From: Petaurus breviceps papuanus
Lineage: Eukaryota; Chordata; Mammalia; Diprotodontia; Petauridae
DNA: 64,000 nt
Assembly (NCBI GenBank): GCA_028583685.1
Contig: JAMXIF010000003.1
Location: 75,369,998-75,433,997, forward strand
Direction of reading: 5' to 3'
In this document: one piece after another, positions 10,865-22,863 of the stretch
Position numbering within the stretch: the stretch's first letter is position 1
Layout: the number at the start of each line of letters is the position of its first letter
The notes under the pieces: generated by a model
Told to the model about the DNA's origin: nothing
Database searches by the model: none
The model's input: the letters and a program-made list of their open reading frames with translations, nothing else
Made by a program: the position numbers and the translations under genes

Positions 10865-11025
10865 ATAGGACCTGAATTCAGACTTTAACTCTGCTGCTGT
10901 TTACTTTTATTATCTTGATTAAACCACTTAAGATGTCTGGGCCTCAGTTTCTTCATCTGTAAGATAGGCAAGTGGACCAAATGATCTCTAAGTTCCTTTC
11001 TAGCTCTATATCTATGAGGCTATGG
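10865..11025 (+). mobile_element. CORE-SINE with CR1/L3-like tail
   Basis: A degraded tRNA part (GACCTGAATTCAGAC) leads to TGTCTGGGCCTCAGTTTCTT, CATCTGTAAGATAGGCAAGT and the tail TTCCTTTCTAGCTCTATATC. It is the same family as 8049-8250 in the opposite orientation. Confidence 0.6.
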
Positions 11026-11724
11026 TAATGTATTTCTATTTCACATATAATATAAGTATATATAATATTGTATATATGTTATATATACATATATGTCCTA
11101 TATTCCATGATTTTTACAACATATATCAGATTAAAAAACAGAATCTCAAAGTATGGTTTTAATTTAATAATTGAAACATTTACTGGCCAGTTATAACCAA
11201 TATGGCAAAGATCTCAATGAAATATATTTGAGAGTTCTCCCAGATTCCATAAGATGAATACTTGAGAATGTAATCCTTTATTTTTATGAAGACAGTAATA
11301 TTTCCCCACAAGTAACTTTTGATTAAACAAACTTATTGAATAAGGTCTCTTACATGTGCTTGAAAAATCTATGATTTAAGGAATTTTTAAAAATAAAATC
11401 AGATGGTAAAAGTGCCCCAAATCCTTCCTATTAAGAGGCTATGACTTCGCTAAGTCCAAAATGTCAATATAACTATTCACTTGTCAAACAAAGTAAAATA
11501 ATCCAGGTATTTGAAGCAAGTGGGGCATAGGTAATATTTTTTGTGCACCCATGACTCCCATTAACACTAATGGAAGTTTCATACATGCTTACAAAATGTA
11601 TTCAAGGTATTTCTGTAGTTGAAGATACATCAAGTAGCATTTTAAAAATGATTATTCAGTGTTCATGAATGTAACCATAACTAGCATGGGGCAAATGTCA
11701 TGTGGTTTGAAAAGTCTCTGTGTA
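11026..11724. other. Unassigned AT-rich stretch with TA-rich patch
   Basis: 11035-11105 is an imperfect TATATG/ATATA array. I recognise nothing else in the interval. Confidence 0.4.
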
Positions 11725-13255
11725 ATTAATCAATCACCAAGAATTTATTAATACATACTATGTGTCAGGCACCCTGCTAGGTGTTAAGGACATAGACACA
11801 AAGAATGAAATAATCCCTACTTATAATGAGCTTCCATTCTAATTGGAGAGATGACACGTATGTCTGTGTGTGTGTACATAGTTATTTAATACCTACATTT
11901 GAAGCAATTAAATAAATAGCAGGTAGTTTGGGAAGGGACACTAGTGTTTGGAGGAATCAAGGAAGGCTTTATGCAGAGGGGGGAACTGGAACTGAATTTT
12001 GAAGAGAGAATACATAGGAAAGAGGAAAGGGAGGAGTATATTCCAGGCAAGGATGGAGGTCAGTACAAAGATGTGGAGATGGTGGGGGCAGCTAGGTAGC
12101 ACAGTGAATAGAGCACCAGCCCTGAAATCAGGAGGACCTGAGTTCAAATATGACCTTAGACACTTAACACTTACTAGCCATGTGACCTTGGGCAAGTCAC
12201 TTAACCCCAATAGCCCTGCCCTCCCCACTCCAAAAAGCAAAAAAAAAAAAAAAAAGATATGGAGATCCGAGATGGAATGTTGTAAATGAGAAAAGAGAGT
12301 GTAATTTGAGTAGATCAGTGAATGAGGTAGAACATATAGGTTGGGCCCATATTGTGTAGGGTTTTAAAAAATGCTAAACTGAAGAGTTTATATTTTATTC
12401 TAGAGGCAATCAGAAGTCACTGGAGCTGAGTGAGAGTCACGTGGTCATACCTTCACTTAAGGAAAATCTCTTTGGCAGCAGAGAGTTGAGTGCACTGGAG
12501 AGGGAAGAGATTTGAGACAGGAAGATCAATGAGGAAACTGTTGCAAAAGAAAAATCAATGCAAGAAGTCTTGGGTCTATGAACTAAGGTGATAGTTGTGT
12601 TATTGGAAAGAAAAGGGCAGAGGTGAGAGAAGCAAAGCTATCTTTAACAAACAAAACAGCAAAAATTGGAAATTGATTTGATATGGAGGGTAAGAGAAAT
12701 GAGGGGTCCAGGATAATACTATTATGAACCTCAGGCAATATAAGAATGTCAGTGCTTTTGACAGAAATAGGCACATTTGGATAAGAAAATTATTTAAGGG
12801 GAACAAAATAAGTTGTTTTAGATGTATCTGAGACATCCAGTTTGAAATGTCCAATTAGCATTTCATGATGTGGGTCTGAAGTTCAGGGGAGAAACTGGGA
12901 ATAAGTATATAGATCTGGGAGTCATCTGCATAGAAATGATATATTTAGATGGGAGCTAGAGATGTTAGCAGGAGATTAAGGGTAGAGAGAGAGAAAGAAG
13001 GTGGGGAAAAGCCTAGGAGAGAATCTCAAGGAACATCTAGAATTATGGGGAATGGCGTGGATGAAAAAGAATACTGAGAAATGTCAAAAGAAGTGGGGAG
13101 AAAACAAAGACATAATAGTTTTGCAAAAACCCAGAGGGGGAAGAATACTCAGAATGAGATAAAGGTGAAGTGTGAAGTGTTGAGAAAGGTGAAGACTGAG
13201 GAAAGATCATGAGATTTGGCAATCAAGACATCTTGGTCGAGAGCAGTTTCAATTG
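11725..13255 (-). mobile_element. Long L2-type LINE copy, split by a SINE
   Basis: The 3' tail lies reversed at 11740-11800 (ACTATGTGTCAGGCACCCTG, AGGTGTTAAGGACATAGAC). Landmarks follow in the same order as in the copies at 18.4 and 60 kb: GAACTGGAACTGAATTTTGA, ATTCCAGGCAAGGATGG, TCAGAAGTCACTGGAGCTGA and GACATCCAGTTTGAAATGTC. The minus strand near 12760-12854 encodes MDISNWMSQIHLKQL, matching VDISNWMSYGHCKLN in the plus-strand L2 at 38.2 kb. It is degenerate, with several stops. Confidence 0.7.
12081..12252 (+). mobile_element. tRNA-derived SINE (WSINE1-like) inside L2
   Basis: GGGGGCAGCTAGGTAGCACA head, GAGTTCAAATATGACC, ACTAGCCATGTGACC, GGGCAAGTCACTTAACCCC and a 16-A tail. The duplication AAAGATGTGGAGAT / AAAGATATGGAGAT (12067-12080, 12253-12266) has one mismatch. 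Confidence 0.9.
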
Positions 13256-13257
13256 AA

Positions 13258-13532
13258 TAAAGAAGAAAACAAACATTTATTAAGCATCTGCTATATATTA
13301 GGCCCTGTGTTAAGTGCTTTATAAATATTCTCATTTTATTATTCACAACAATCCTAGGAGTTGGGTTATCATTATTCCCATTTCACATGGAAGAAAATTG
13401 AAGCAGATAGTTAAGTGACTTGCCCAGGGTCACACAGCTAGCAAATGTCTGAGGCCAGATTTGAACTCAGGAAGATGAGTTTTACTCCAGGCCTGGAACT
13501 CTATGCACCATGCCACCTAGCTGCCTTCACCA
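13258..13532 (-). mobile_element. CORE-SINE, MAR1/MIR type
   Basis: Reversed order: L2-like tail (AACATTTATTAAGCATCTGC, GTGTTAAGTGCTTTATAAAT), CORE (TCATTATTCCCATTTCACAT, AGTTAAGTGACTTGCCCAGG), then the tRNA head (GCACCATGCCACCTAGCTGC). All three modules are present, so it is close to full length. Confidence 0.75.
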
Positions 13533-16500
13533 AATGAGTACTACCATCTAAATTCTGTAGTCATTCAAAGGAAAGAGAAATCACTTGTGACTTAATTGAT
13601 CGTTTAAGTCTCATGGTCGACATGCCATCTCAATGATAGGAATCAGCACTGTTATCTTTGTCTAGGAAGGGAAGCACAATCAACATCATTATCATGTAGC
13701 ATTATGGATGGGGATTCCCCACACTCATGGGAAAAAAAGGCAAAATACATTCATATTTCAGGCATAAAAAAGGATGTCAGAGATTGTATACTTCTTCCAA
13801 ATAGTCAGAAACAATCTTTTTCTGAGGCTTGAAACTGAGAAGTAAACATGGAAACCAAAAATCTGAAGGGAGTTCAATGAATATTCCCAACAGAATTAAG
13901 ATGGAACTAGATTATATGGCCTTTGAGGTAACCTGCTATTCTGTAATTATATGATTTTATAATGCTATAATAAAAGATTTGTAAATAAAGTCTTATAAAA
14001 AGAGGCAAAAAAATTATATTCTGTAGAAGATTAAGTCATCAGTGTTGTTTATTGGACTATCAGTGAATATAGATCATTGTACTAGGTCTCACTGGGAGTT
14101 AGGGAAGACAAGAAAGCATAATTTTATTTAAGTACTTTGTAATTTTGATATAGAAGATATGAAAAGGACAGACAGTTAAACAGATATATGGATGGATGCA
14201 TAAATACATAGACAAATAGATAATTTGGCGTATTTATGAACTTACTGAAAGAAGGAAGAGTTTAGGTAGAAATACAAGATATCTCTGGAACATTCAGTTT
14301 GAAATGTCCAGTAGACAATTGATGACTATTCCCTCTACTGCTACAAGTCACAATGCACCCACGTTTCAGTCTATTTTCCCACAGATCTTCCAAAGCAGCT
14401 CTACCCCACATGCTGGAGACCTTCATCAGTTTCATCAGTGTCTACATTGAGAAGGTACCATGGCAACATACTGGTTCTCCTTCTGTTATCTTTCACTGTA
14501 TGACTAGAACAGCTCAATTTTTGGAGCATATATGTCCTAGATGATAACCCTTATCCCTCTTCTTGAATATAGGTCATCATTAGAAATTTTCTGCAATCTA
14601 TTGGTATCCACCCTGCATCTATCACTCTATGCCACCTGTACCATAGTTACACTGATAAAAGCAATTGACAGAAATATTTAAATATGGACACAACTTATCA
14701 CAAAACAAGGGAAGCATACATAGGAATGCTAAGTAATTGTGGATGTAGGAAGGAAAAAGTAATAAGAGGTAGATGAAGAGACAATATGGTATAGTAGAAA
14801 GAATGCTATATTTGAACTCCAAGAACCTAGCAAAGAAAATTCTTAGGGTGTGGGTGATTTTAATCAAATCATGTATTTTAGTTTGTGCAACTCTAAAAGG
14901 AGGATATTGGATTAAAGAATCTCTAAAGTAATTTTTAGCTCAAAATGAGAAAGTGATCTCAAGCTCAGTTATTCCATTCCTTCCTGGAAGGAGATAAAAT
15001 GTATCTTTTTTTCTGGCCTCCCAAATTCTTTCCTAGATATAGGCTTAAGTAAATTGATTTTCATATTGTTTGGGTGGGGAAGAAGGGGTAACCCTACCTG
15101 AAAGTGCGGCTGAGGTACTACACGATCTTTAAAGGCTACTTTACTCAACATTTACTTAACATTTAGTGAACTCCCACTGGGTACCATTTAACTTTTAATT
15201 TAATTAAAAAAAAATAATGCAACCAAGTATGCAACTCTCAGCCCTTTGTAGTGCATTCAATGTAAACTATGCTTGCATTGTAGAGAGAGTAATTGCTTCT
15301 GAAAACCAGCAGACTTGTTGTGGATGCCTCCTAGGCATTTTGTAGAACTCAATAAGTGTTATAAGAGTGTATGAATTATGAGAATGCTGCCTGACTTTGA
15401 GCCAAAAGGGAATTTTTCCAACTTGTGCTCATCATCATAACATGTCAGATGAAAATTATATCTGCTAGTAATTTGATGGGAAAATATTACTGATTATTTC
15501 TAAAAGCCTTCTGATAGTTTCCTTATTTTCCGATGCCCCTCTGAGACAATCCACTTAATAACAACAACAACAAAATTGGCTTCTGCTATAAAATGAAAGA
15601 GCAAACCAGAGGCCTAGTTGTCCACAGAGTTGTTAAAGAAAGCTGTACTCTCATTTTTCTATGGGAAAGGATTCCCTGACATTTCTTTCATGGCTAAGAT
15701 TTTGTTATCTACATAATCATCTCATGATTGAGATTTTTTTCCCCAAATTCCTGTAAAAGAACTAGATGAAAACTAGATAGAAGTGGACATTTTATAAATA
15801 CTCATTGCCTTATAATTGTTAAACTCTTCCTCTGAATTTCTAAATAACAACTTTAGAGATAAATGGTGCCAATTTTAGAGGGAAAATATTTCTACCTATG
15901 TGATGACGTAAAGTTTTGAGCATCTCTCCCTCTTGTCTGTAAAAGGGATTAAATTACACATTGATTCTTTAGTTAGTGTATAATTGCACAAGTCTCTTCA
16001 ACCTAAAAACCTTAAAAAAGGAAACATGCTGCTGATATGCATATATAAATATACATATGTGTGTGCATATATACATGTTTATATGTGTGCATATGTATAT
16101 TCATCTATCTATCAATAATTTATCTATCTACCTATCTGTCTATATACTTTAACTGAATTCTCACAGGACAAGAAGGCAGAAACATCAGAGAATATAAAAT
16201 TCTCGTGAAATAATATAATAAACTGAACTACTTATAACTCCCATTCATCATCCCCAATTTCATTGCAGAGCAGGGAACAACAGCATGCCAGACACATCCG
16301 ACTCAAGCAATCTCTCAGGTTTGTGCTTCAGGGACAGAATGTGGGGATTCTTGCCTAGTTTATCCACAGCTGTCACTCAGTATGAATTCCCCTTCACTTA
16401 AAAGAGACAGAGAACACTGACTCTGCCAATCCAGAAAAAGGAAATGCAATGCAATTGGGAAGGCCCATTAAAAGACAGGAGAGCACAGCCTGTTGGAAGG

Positions 16501-16654
16501 GAAACCCTAAGGGATTCCACACTTGAAGGAATGAGAAGCAGAACCCTATTTAGGATCAGTCCTTTTCCTGTAGAGATTATTTTAAATAGGGAGCCAGTAG
16601 ATCCTCATATTCTCCCAATACAAGGAGATCGACTATGCCTCATCTTAAGGGGCT
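13533..16654. other. Repeat-poor stretch without recognised genes
   Basis: Apart from a short L2-like fragment (14275-14318) and a TATG-rich patch (16030-16145), I see neither exons nor a clear interspersed repeat. 15190-15560 is not low-complexity and matches no family I know. No splice-bounded frame with a recognisable domain is visible. Confidence 0.4.
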
Positions 16655-18260
16655 CTTCAATAGTGGAAGATGGTGGTGAGAGGAAAGAGAGCAATGATTC
16701 AAGCTCCTGGTAATATAAGAAAGAAGACAAAATAAAAAATTCAAAAACTAAAGTTGAGTAAACTCTAACTGACAAAAAGGAAAACTCAAAGACAGAGGGA
16801 AAAAAGAATAAAAATTCAGAGATCCATGACACACTGAACTAATATTATAAAGGAAAATCAACCACAAAATCTTGCATGAAAAAATCAAATTTTGGAAATT
16901 TCCAAAAGATTATAGAAAAATAGCAAGTTACTCTAGAATTACTCAAAGGAAAAATACTTACTTTAAAAATATGAAGATAGAAATTAGTTTATAAACCAGA
17001 ACTCTCAATACAGAATTAACAATAATAAAGGAAACACTTTAGAATGTACAGTGGAGAACTTTCCAAAGCAGCCAAAATCTGAAAGATCAAATGACAGATT
17101 TAAAACTCAAAAATATAGAAGTAGAAGAAAATTAAACAAAAAAAGAAGCAAAAAGAAATATTTAAAACACATAAATTCAATATAAACCAAAGTGGCTGAC
17201 CTAAAAGACAACATAGGTCTCTCTAAGGAAAATACCATAAATTGAAAAAACAACAGCCTATATAGCATATGGCAGGCAAGAAAAATAATATAAGAAAACT
17301 TTCCATTAAGGGTGTACCCATCAATTGGGGAATGGCTGAACAAGTTGTGGTATATTCGTGTTATGGAATACTATTGTGCTATAAGAATTGAGGAGCAGAT
17401 GGACTTCATATTTACCTGGAGAGGCTTATATAAACTGATGCTGAGTGAGAAGAGTAGAACCAGGAGAAATTTGTACACAATTACAGACACAACATATGTT
17501 TGATGACCAACTTTGGTAGACTGGACTTTTCTCAGCAATGCGGGGTTATAAATCAACCCCAAAAGACTCATGATGGAAAGAGATGTCTACATTCAGAAAA
17601 AGAACTAGAAAGAACTGAGTTTGAATCTGGATTGAAGCAAACTACCTGATCTTTTTCTTTTTCTTGTTTGGTTTTGCTTCCTCTTTCCCATTGATCATTC
17701 TATCTGATACAATCCTTTTTTATAACCTGACTAATGTCTAATGTGAAAGTATTTGTAGATCCTATACTTGATTGTATGCCATCATGGGGGAGGGAGGGAG
17801 AGAAAGTTTGAAACCCAAAGAATTGTGGAATTGAATCTTGTAAACTAAATGTAAACAAACAAATTAATAAAGACAAAGAATGTAAAAAAAAAGAAAACTT
17901 TCCAAAACTTTTGGTTACACATGAAAAGTAATGAATGATTAAATTCACAGATCACCATCCAGCATAAAGGTTTGTACTTGAAACACCTTAGTATGTGATG
18001 GTTAAAATTCAGTTTCAATATCAAAAGATTTTTTTAAAGCATCAGGGAGAAACATCTTCATTTATGAAGAAACTTATGCTCAAATAACTAAGGATTACTT
18101 TGTAGCCACTAGAAATTACAGGGGAAAACTAGAATAGGCTATTCCAACAAGCAAAATAACTGAATTTGCAAACTTAAATGACATCTTTTATAAATCATCA
18201 ATGAGAAAAAAATAAGCCTCCTACAAAAGAGATAATTAAATCATTTTTTTTAATTTTTAA
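16655..18260 (+). mobile_element. A-rich L1/HAL1-like 5'UTR-ORF1 relic, split by a later L1
   Basis: It begins with GTGGAAGATGGTGGTGAGAG, similar in style to the AAGATGGxGG starts of L1 and HAL1 elements here. It continues as Lys/Glu/Asn-rich sequence with stops in all frames and no ORF2-like motif. The short L1 at 17306-17890 interrupts it. The call rests on composition and the start motif only. Confidence 0.3.
17306..17890 (+). mobile_element. 5'-truncated L1 (ORF2 C-terminus plus 3'UTR)
   Basis: 17312-17503 encodes the ORF2 end, including PSIGEWLNKLWYIRVMEYY, MDFIFTWRGLYKLMLSEKSR and NLYTITDTTYV before the stop. The 3'UTR and an AATAAAGA-type end follow. The perfect 14-bp duplication AAGAAAACTTTCCA (17292-17305, 17891-17904) defines the insertion exactly. 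Only the last ~64 codons of ORF2 were copied. Confidence 0.92.
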
Positions 18261-18529
18261 AAAATGTGAGCAGTATATTAAACTTGAAAAGACTTCATAC
18301 AAGAGAAACATCATAAAATAAATAAGTACAATTATCAAGAAAAGACATTATCACTGAACCTGATCTCTCTTCCACTTCAATAAGCATCATTAAACACATA
18401 TCATATGACAGGTATTGTACTCTGCATTGGTGACACAAGGAAAAGTTAAAATGGCCCTCAAGGAGCCCACATCCTAACAAGGAATATGGCGTATAACTAG
18501 TAACATGTAAGATATATACAGAGTAAAAG

Positions 18530-18531
<2 letters not shown>

Positions 18532-18572
<41 letters not shown>
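18532..18572. repeat. TG microsatellite
   Basis: An uninterrupted (TG)n run of about 20 units at the junction between L2 and the RTE-type block. Confidence 0.97.
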
Positions 18573-18574
<2 letters not shown>

Positions 18575-18589
18575 ATGAAGGGAAGTTGT

Positions 18590-19322
18590 TTGTCCTTCAT
18601 TCTCAAAGAGGGCCATGACATTAGGAAGGTGATGCCATGACTTGCAGGTGAATTGGATTTAAGTGAGGGAGGGCTATGTAAATCACCAGCCTCACTCTTT
18701 CCTCCTGATTCATCTGGGTCCAGTAGCCAGGTATAGATTAGGATGACTGGAGAAGACCCAGGATGCCATGGGAGACCTTGTCCTTTTTAAGTTAAGGTCT
18801 TTCCCAGGTCTTAGTTTGACTGAGACAATGTTCATTCAGTGATTAAGACTAAATAAGAAATGAGACAAAGAATGGCCTTTTTTACCTAGTCAAAAAAAAT
18901 CAATCTGGGAGGGGAAGACCCTCACGGTTTCTGACCAAATCAGAAGCAATTGCTATTTACACCCACTCTGAGTCATCAGGACCCAACCATGAACCAAGTA
19001 AGGTTTGGACCAGGACCTATTGTTAGCCAATCAATGAGGGCCAGAGTGATTTGGGTCTAAGGAAGTGTCCTTAAGAAAGAAATCCACCCTGTAAACCCCA
19101 AGATATTTTGTGAGGTTTCAGAGATCAAAATTTATATTCCTTTGTAAAACCAACAACAGGTAAGGGTATGATTCCCTCTGTGGACAGGAGAGAAGGTAGG
19201 ATGGGTGAAAGGGATAAAGGGGGGAAGAAGGAAAGCAGAGAGGGAGGGAGCTGTATTGTCTAACTGGAATTGACCCATTGAGTCCCCAGTGGGGCAGCTC
19301 CTACTACTACTAGGTTGTTGTT
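18590..19322 (-). mobile_element. RTE-type 3' end plus unclassified attached repeat
   Basis: On the minus strand the right-hand end reads as an RTE-type tail (TGTCATGGCCCTCTTTGAG, AATGAAGGACAAACAA). The attached block 18760-19310 is not low-complexity. I recall similar sequence as an interspersed marsupial repeat but cannot name it. Confidence 0.45.
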
Positions 19323-19620
19323 TGTCCTTCATTCTTTTGTTTTTTGCCTTTTTGGAGGGCAATTGGGGTTAAGTAACTTGCCCAAGGTTATGCGGCTAGC
19401 TTTTTGTGTGTGTTTGGGTGTTAAGTGTCTGAGGCCGGAACTGAACTCAGGTCCTCCTGACTCCGGGGCCAATGCTTTACTCACTGCACCACCTAGCCAC
19501 CCCCTGTCCTTCATTCTTAAAGAGGACCATGACATCAGGAAGGTGATGCCATGACTTGAAAATGAATTGGATTTAAGATTGAAAGGACTTTGCAAAGTCA
19601 TCAGCCTCACTCTCTCCTAC
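19311..19620 (-). mobile_element. Second RTE-type 3' end, split by a SINE
   Basis: TTGTTGTTTGTCCTTCATTC, then after the SINE AAAGAGGACCATGACATCAG and GGTGATGCCATGACTTG. It repeats the tail at 18590 in the same orientation, about 720 bp away. Confidence 0.55.
19337..19504 (-). mobile_element. tRNA-derived SINE (WSINE1-like) in RTE tail
   Basis: Reversed SINE body with GGAGGGCAATTGGGGTTAAG, GAACTCAGGTCCTCCTGACT and CACCACCTAGCCACCCC. The perfect 14-bp duplication TGTCCTTCATTCTT (19323-19336, 19505-19518) flanks it. It keeps some CpGs (ATGCGG, GCCGG, TCCGG). Confidence 0.92.
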
Positions 19621-20453
19621 AGAGCTATAATCTCAGAATGGAAGGCACTAGAAGCTGGGGACATCAGGAATGACCTTCAGAGAAAGGAGAGACTTGAAGA
19701 AAACAATGAAAAGTAACAGGTACAAGTGAGAAGGAAGAGCATTTCGGGCATGAGGGACACCCTGTGGAAGAGCACAGAGATGGGAGATGGAGTATCACAT
19801 ATGTGGGATGGTAAACAAGCATAATAAGACCGGAAAGTTAAGAAGGATCCAGGTTATTAAAAACTTGAAATGTGAAAAAAAGAATTTTGTATTTGATCCT
19901 GTAGGTAGATAAGATATGCCAACAGATTGGTTATGTGGAGTGATTGTGAAGAGTCAAGGATGATGCTCAGTTTCTAAGCCTGGTGACAAGAAGAATAGTA
20001 ATGCCTTTGACAGAAATAGAAAAGCTGAAAAGAAGGCAGGATTTTAAGGGAAAAATAATGAGTTGTGTTCTGCACCTGTTGGATTCAAGTTTCTACCAGG
20101 CCAATCAGTTCAGGATGTTTAAAAGGCAGCTAGCCTAGGAGAGATTTGGTTTGGATATATAAATCTGAGAATGATCTTCACTGAAATAATAGTTGAACCT
20201 ATGAGTGCTGATGAATTTACCAAGTAAAATAGTGTAGAAAGAAAAGAGAAAGGGGTCCAGGGCAGAGCCTTGAACAAACCTGTGGCTACTGGGCATGAGA
20301 TGGATAAAGATCTAAAAAAGAAGACTCAGGAGTATTCAGAAAGATAGGAGGAAATTTTTAAAAATAGACTGAGAAGAGGAAACATAAAAGGACAAAATGT
20401 ATGTAATGGGTGAGAGAATTCAGGGAGTAATTGAGGTTAGAAATAGAGAAGGA

Positions 20454-20610
20454 GGGGCGGCCAGGTAGCACAGTGAGTAAGAGCACTGGCCTGAGTAAGG
20501 ATCACCTGGGTTCGAATCCAGGTTCAGATACTTAGCACCACACCCAGAAATAACTGGCCATGTAACCTTGAGCAAGTTACTTAACCCCAATTGCTTTTAA
20601 GAAAAAGAAA
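20454..20610 (+). mobile_element. Monomeric SINE, same family as the right arm of the dimers
   Basis: GGGCGGCCAGGTAGCACAGT head, GGGTTCGAATCC B box, CTTAGCACCACACCCAGAAA (right-arm diagnostic), GAGCAAGTTACTTAACCCC. The 15-bp duplication AGAAATAGAGAAGGA (20439-20453, 20611-20625) shows a stand-alone insertion. Confidence 0.9.
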
Positions 20611-20625
20611 AGAAATAGAGAAGGA

Positions 20626-21044
20626 AAAGTGAAATTCATATTCTACGAGCTAAATTCCATTTTCCCCAAAAACAAACCAATATCTTTTGTGGGGGGGGAT
20701 AATAATTAATAGTTATGCATATGGGGAGAGGATAAATAGAGCAGACTTAGGTGAGTTTGAGATGCAGCCTTATCCATCTTTGAGGGGAGTTATTAAAGAA
20801 AAGTAGTATTCTTAATTCATCAAAATGAGCTGGAAGTTCTGAGATGCTACTATAAATTTAATGGAGGTAAGGACTGGAATGAGAAAATTAGAAGACAAGT
20901 TTCATCCAAGAAAGGAAAATGAAAGGGGGCTATTATAAGAATTTTTTTCTATTGGAAAAGTAGTAAGAAGCCCTATATCTTAATGAGAGGCCAATATAAT
21001 AGGAGACAACCTTCTCCCCCTTCATCCTATCCCAGCCAAAAATA
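20626..21044. other. Unassigned stretch
   Basis: I see no gene or repeat here beyond a short G-run near 20691-20697. Confidence 0.35.
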
Positions 21045-21690
21045 AAAAGGCTGTGTTTACAGAACTGCATCCCACTCCAGAATAAAGAATATATGGATCC
21101 CTAGATGCAGAGCCTGGGCTTGGCCTTGGAAGCTATTAGATAATATGTGTAATGGCAATGCAAATTTAAAGATCTTCCCCGCCCCTAGGCTAAAGTGCAC
21201 CTGGAGCCTGGGGTGGGAGGCTTGTTTTTCAGTAGATACTTCTTGATTGGCCAGTGGGTCAATAAGGTTGTTACATTCTCTGAGCCAGGAGAAGGCTATA
21301 TAAGCCCTGATGTGTAGCTTTGTTTTGGGGGCTCACTTTGAGAAGTGTTCTGTGATTTGATCTGGATTCTGGGAAGCTGTTGTCCAGAGCCCCCTGGCTT
21401 TGAAAAACCCAGATGTTGAAACCCAGATGTTGATTGGGTATTGATGTAATGGCTGGACAGTTTGGAAAGCTGTCTACTTGATCTGTTTTTCTGCCTTGAT
21501 AATTCTGCCTGTATACTTTGAAGTTCGGGGTGCTGACCTTTTTCCCCTGAATGAGGTAAATGATATATGTTTGACCGATTAAAGTAAGTTTGTTAACCCA
21601 TTTTGAGTTGCTTTCCTTTATCAAAGCAGATCCAAGAACCTGTGGTGGCAGCAAACCCTGAGGATGCTTGGGGTGCTTGCTGCTACAATA
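21045..21690 (+). mobile_element. Probable solo LTR of an endogenous retrovirus (fossil)
   Basis: A single LTR-like block of about 0.64 kb that appears to start TG and end CA. It has a TATA-like motif (CTATATAAGCC, near 21296) and an ATTAAA-type signal near 21578. There is no internal retroviral region beside it. The exact ends and target duplication are unresolved and the family is unknown. Confidence 0.5.
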
Positions 21691-22309
21691 TGGTATGCAC
21701 AAGAGACAGAACCAGTCCTCATAATTTAATATGCAGAGTGACTATATTACATTTCCAGCTCCCCACCCCCACCATGAATTTCTAAGATTGAGGTATGGGT
21801 GGGGGGTTTCACCAAATCCAAAAAAACAAAAAAAGATAAAATAAAATATATACGTATACAATGGAGAGAGAGAATAGGATAGACTCTATAATTGTAAGAA
21901 CATATAAATGGGATAGAGGATGGAGCTCAAATTTGATAGTGGACAAGTTCTTCTTCTCATAAAGGAAAAATATAGATAAATAAGGAAGGAAGAAGTATGT
22001 AGAGGCAATGAATGGAAGAACAGAATTCAGAATATTTATTCTAAAAGGGGCAAAGAATCAAAGAAAAATACAAAATAAATTAAAGGGAATGATGAAAGTT
22101 ATTTAAGCTAAGAGTAAGATGGAGAGGGGGTAGATAAACAAAGAAAAAGAAAGAAAGCAATAATGTAAATATATTTAAGGAATTTGTGATATGGTAAGTA
22201 ATACTCATTCTGTTTGTTCATCTTGAGTGACAAAATGTCTAGGAACCTAAGGGAAATAATGGGGAGAAAGAAAGAATGAAGGAAGAATAGCAATAGCACT
22301 TTCATGTCT
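21691..22309. other. Unassigned AT-rich stretch
   Basis: No gene or confident repeat is recognised between the LTR-like block and the L1 relic. Confidence 0.35.
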
Positions 22310-22562
22310 CAAATCATATTAAAAGGGAAAAAATCATCAAGACTACTAGATACTGGTTAAAAAATAGAAAAGCAATTAAGTATACCAGATTAGATAAACA
22401 GAAATTTATTTAAAAAATTAAATACCTTGGGATCTGATTTAGGCAGCAACATACTCTACTTAGCAAAGAAGTCCCTATTTAAAAATAAGTTTTGGCATAA
22501 CTTCAAGTCCATTTAACAAAAAATATAGACATTCATTTATACCACATAACACAATAAGTTCT

Positions 22563-22863
22563 TTTTTTATTTTTAAGCAATTGGGGTTAAGTAACTTGAT
22601 CAATGTTACATGGCCAGTTATTTCTGGGTGTAGTGGTAAGTATCTGAGCCTGGATTCGATCCCAGGTCATCCTGACTCTGGGGCCAGTGCTCTTACTCAC
22701 TGAGCCACCTGGCCACCCCTAAGCAATTGGGGGTAAGTAACTTGCTCAAGGTTACAAGGCCAGGTGTTTATGGGTGGGTGCTATGTGTCTGAGCCCGGAT
22801 TCAATCCCAGGTCATCCCGACTCTGGGGCCATTGCCCTTACTCACTGTATTACTTGGCCACCC
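22563..22863 (-). mobile_element. Dimeric tRNA-derived SINE in L1
   Basis: Two reversed monomers. On the minus strand the left arm comes first (right-hand half, with GGGTGGGTGCTATGTGTCTG on the plus strand) and the right arm second (TTTCTGGGTGTAGTGGTAAG). Only the right arm has the A tail. The perfect 18-bp duplication CATAACACAATAAGTTCT (22545-22562, 22864-22881) brackets both arms, so the dimer moved as one unit. Confidence 0.92.

Larger units (their letters stand above)
18375..20440 (-). mobile_element. L2-type LINE copy interrupted by RTE-type sequence and a SINE
   Basis: The reversed 3' part lies at 18380-18530 (CATATGACAGGTATTGTACT, CTCAAGGAGCCCACATCC). The internal part resumes near 19620 (GAAGGCACTAGAAG, GGAAGAGCATTTCGGGCATG, TTTTGTATTTGATCCTGTAG, TTGACAGAAATAGAAAAGCT). 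The roughly 1-kb block between is not L2. Decayed. Confidence 0.6.

Noticed and set aside
21271-21702. 143-codon open frame on the minus strand
   Set aside because: It is antisense to the probable solo LTR and has no recognisable domain.
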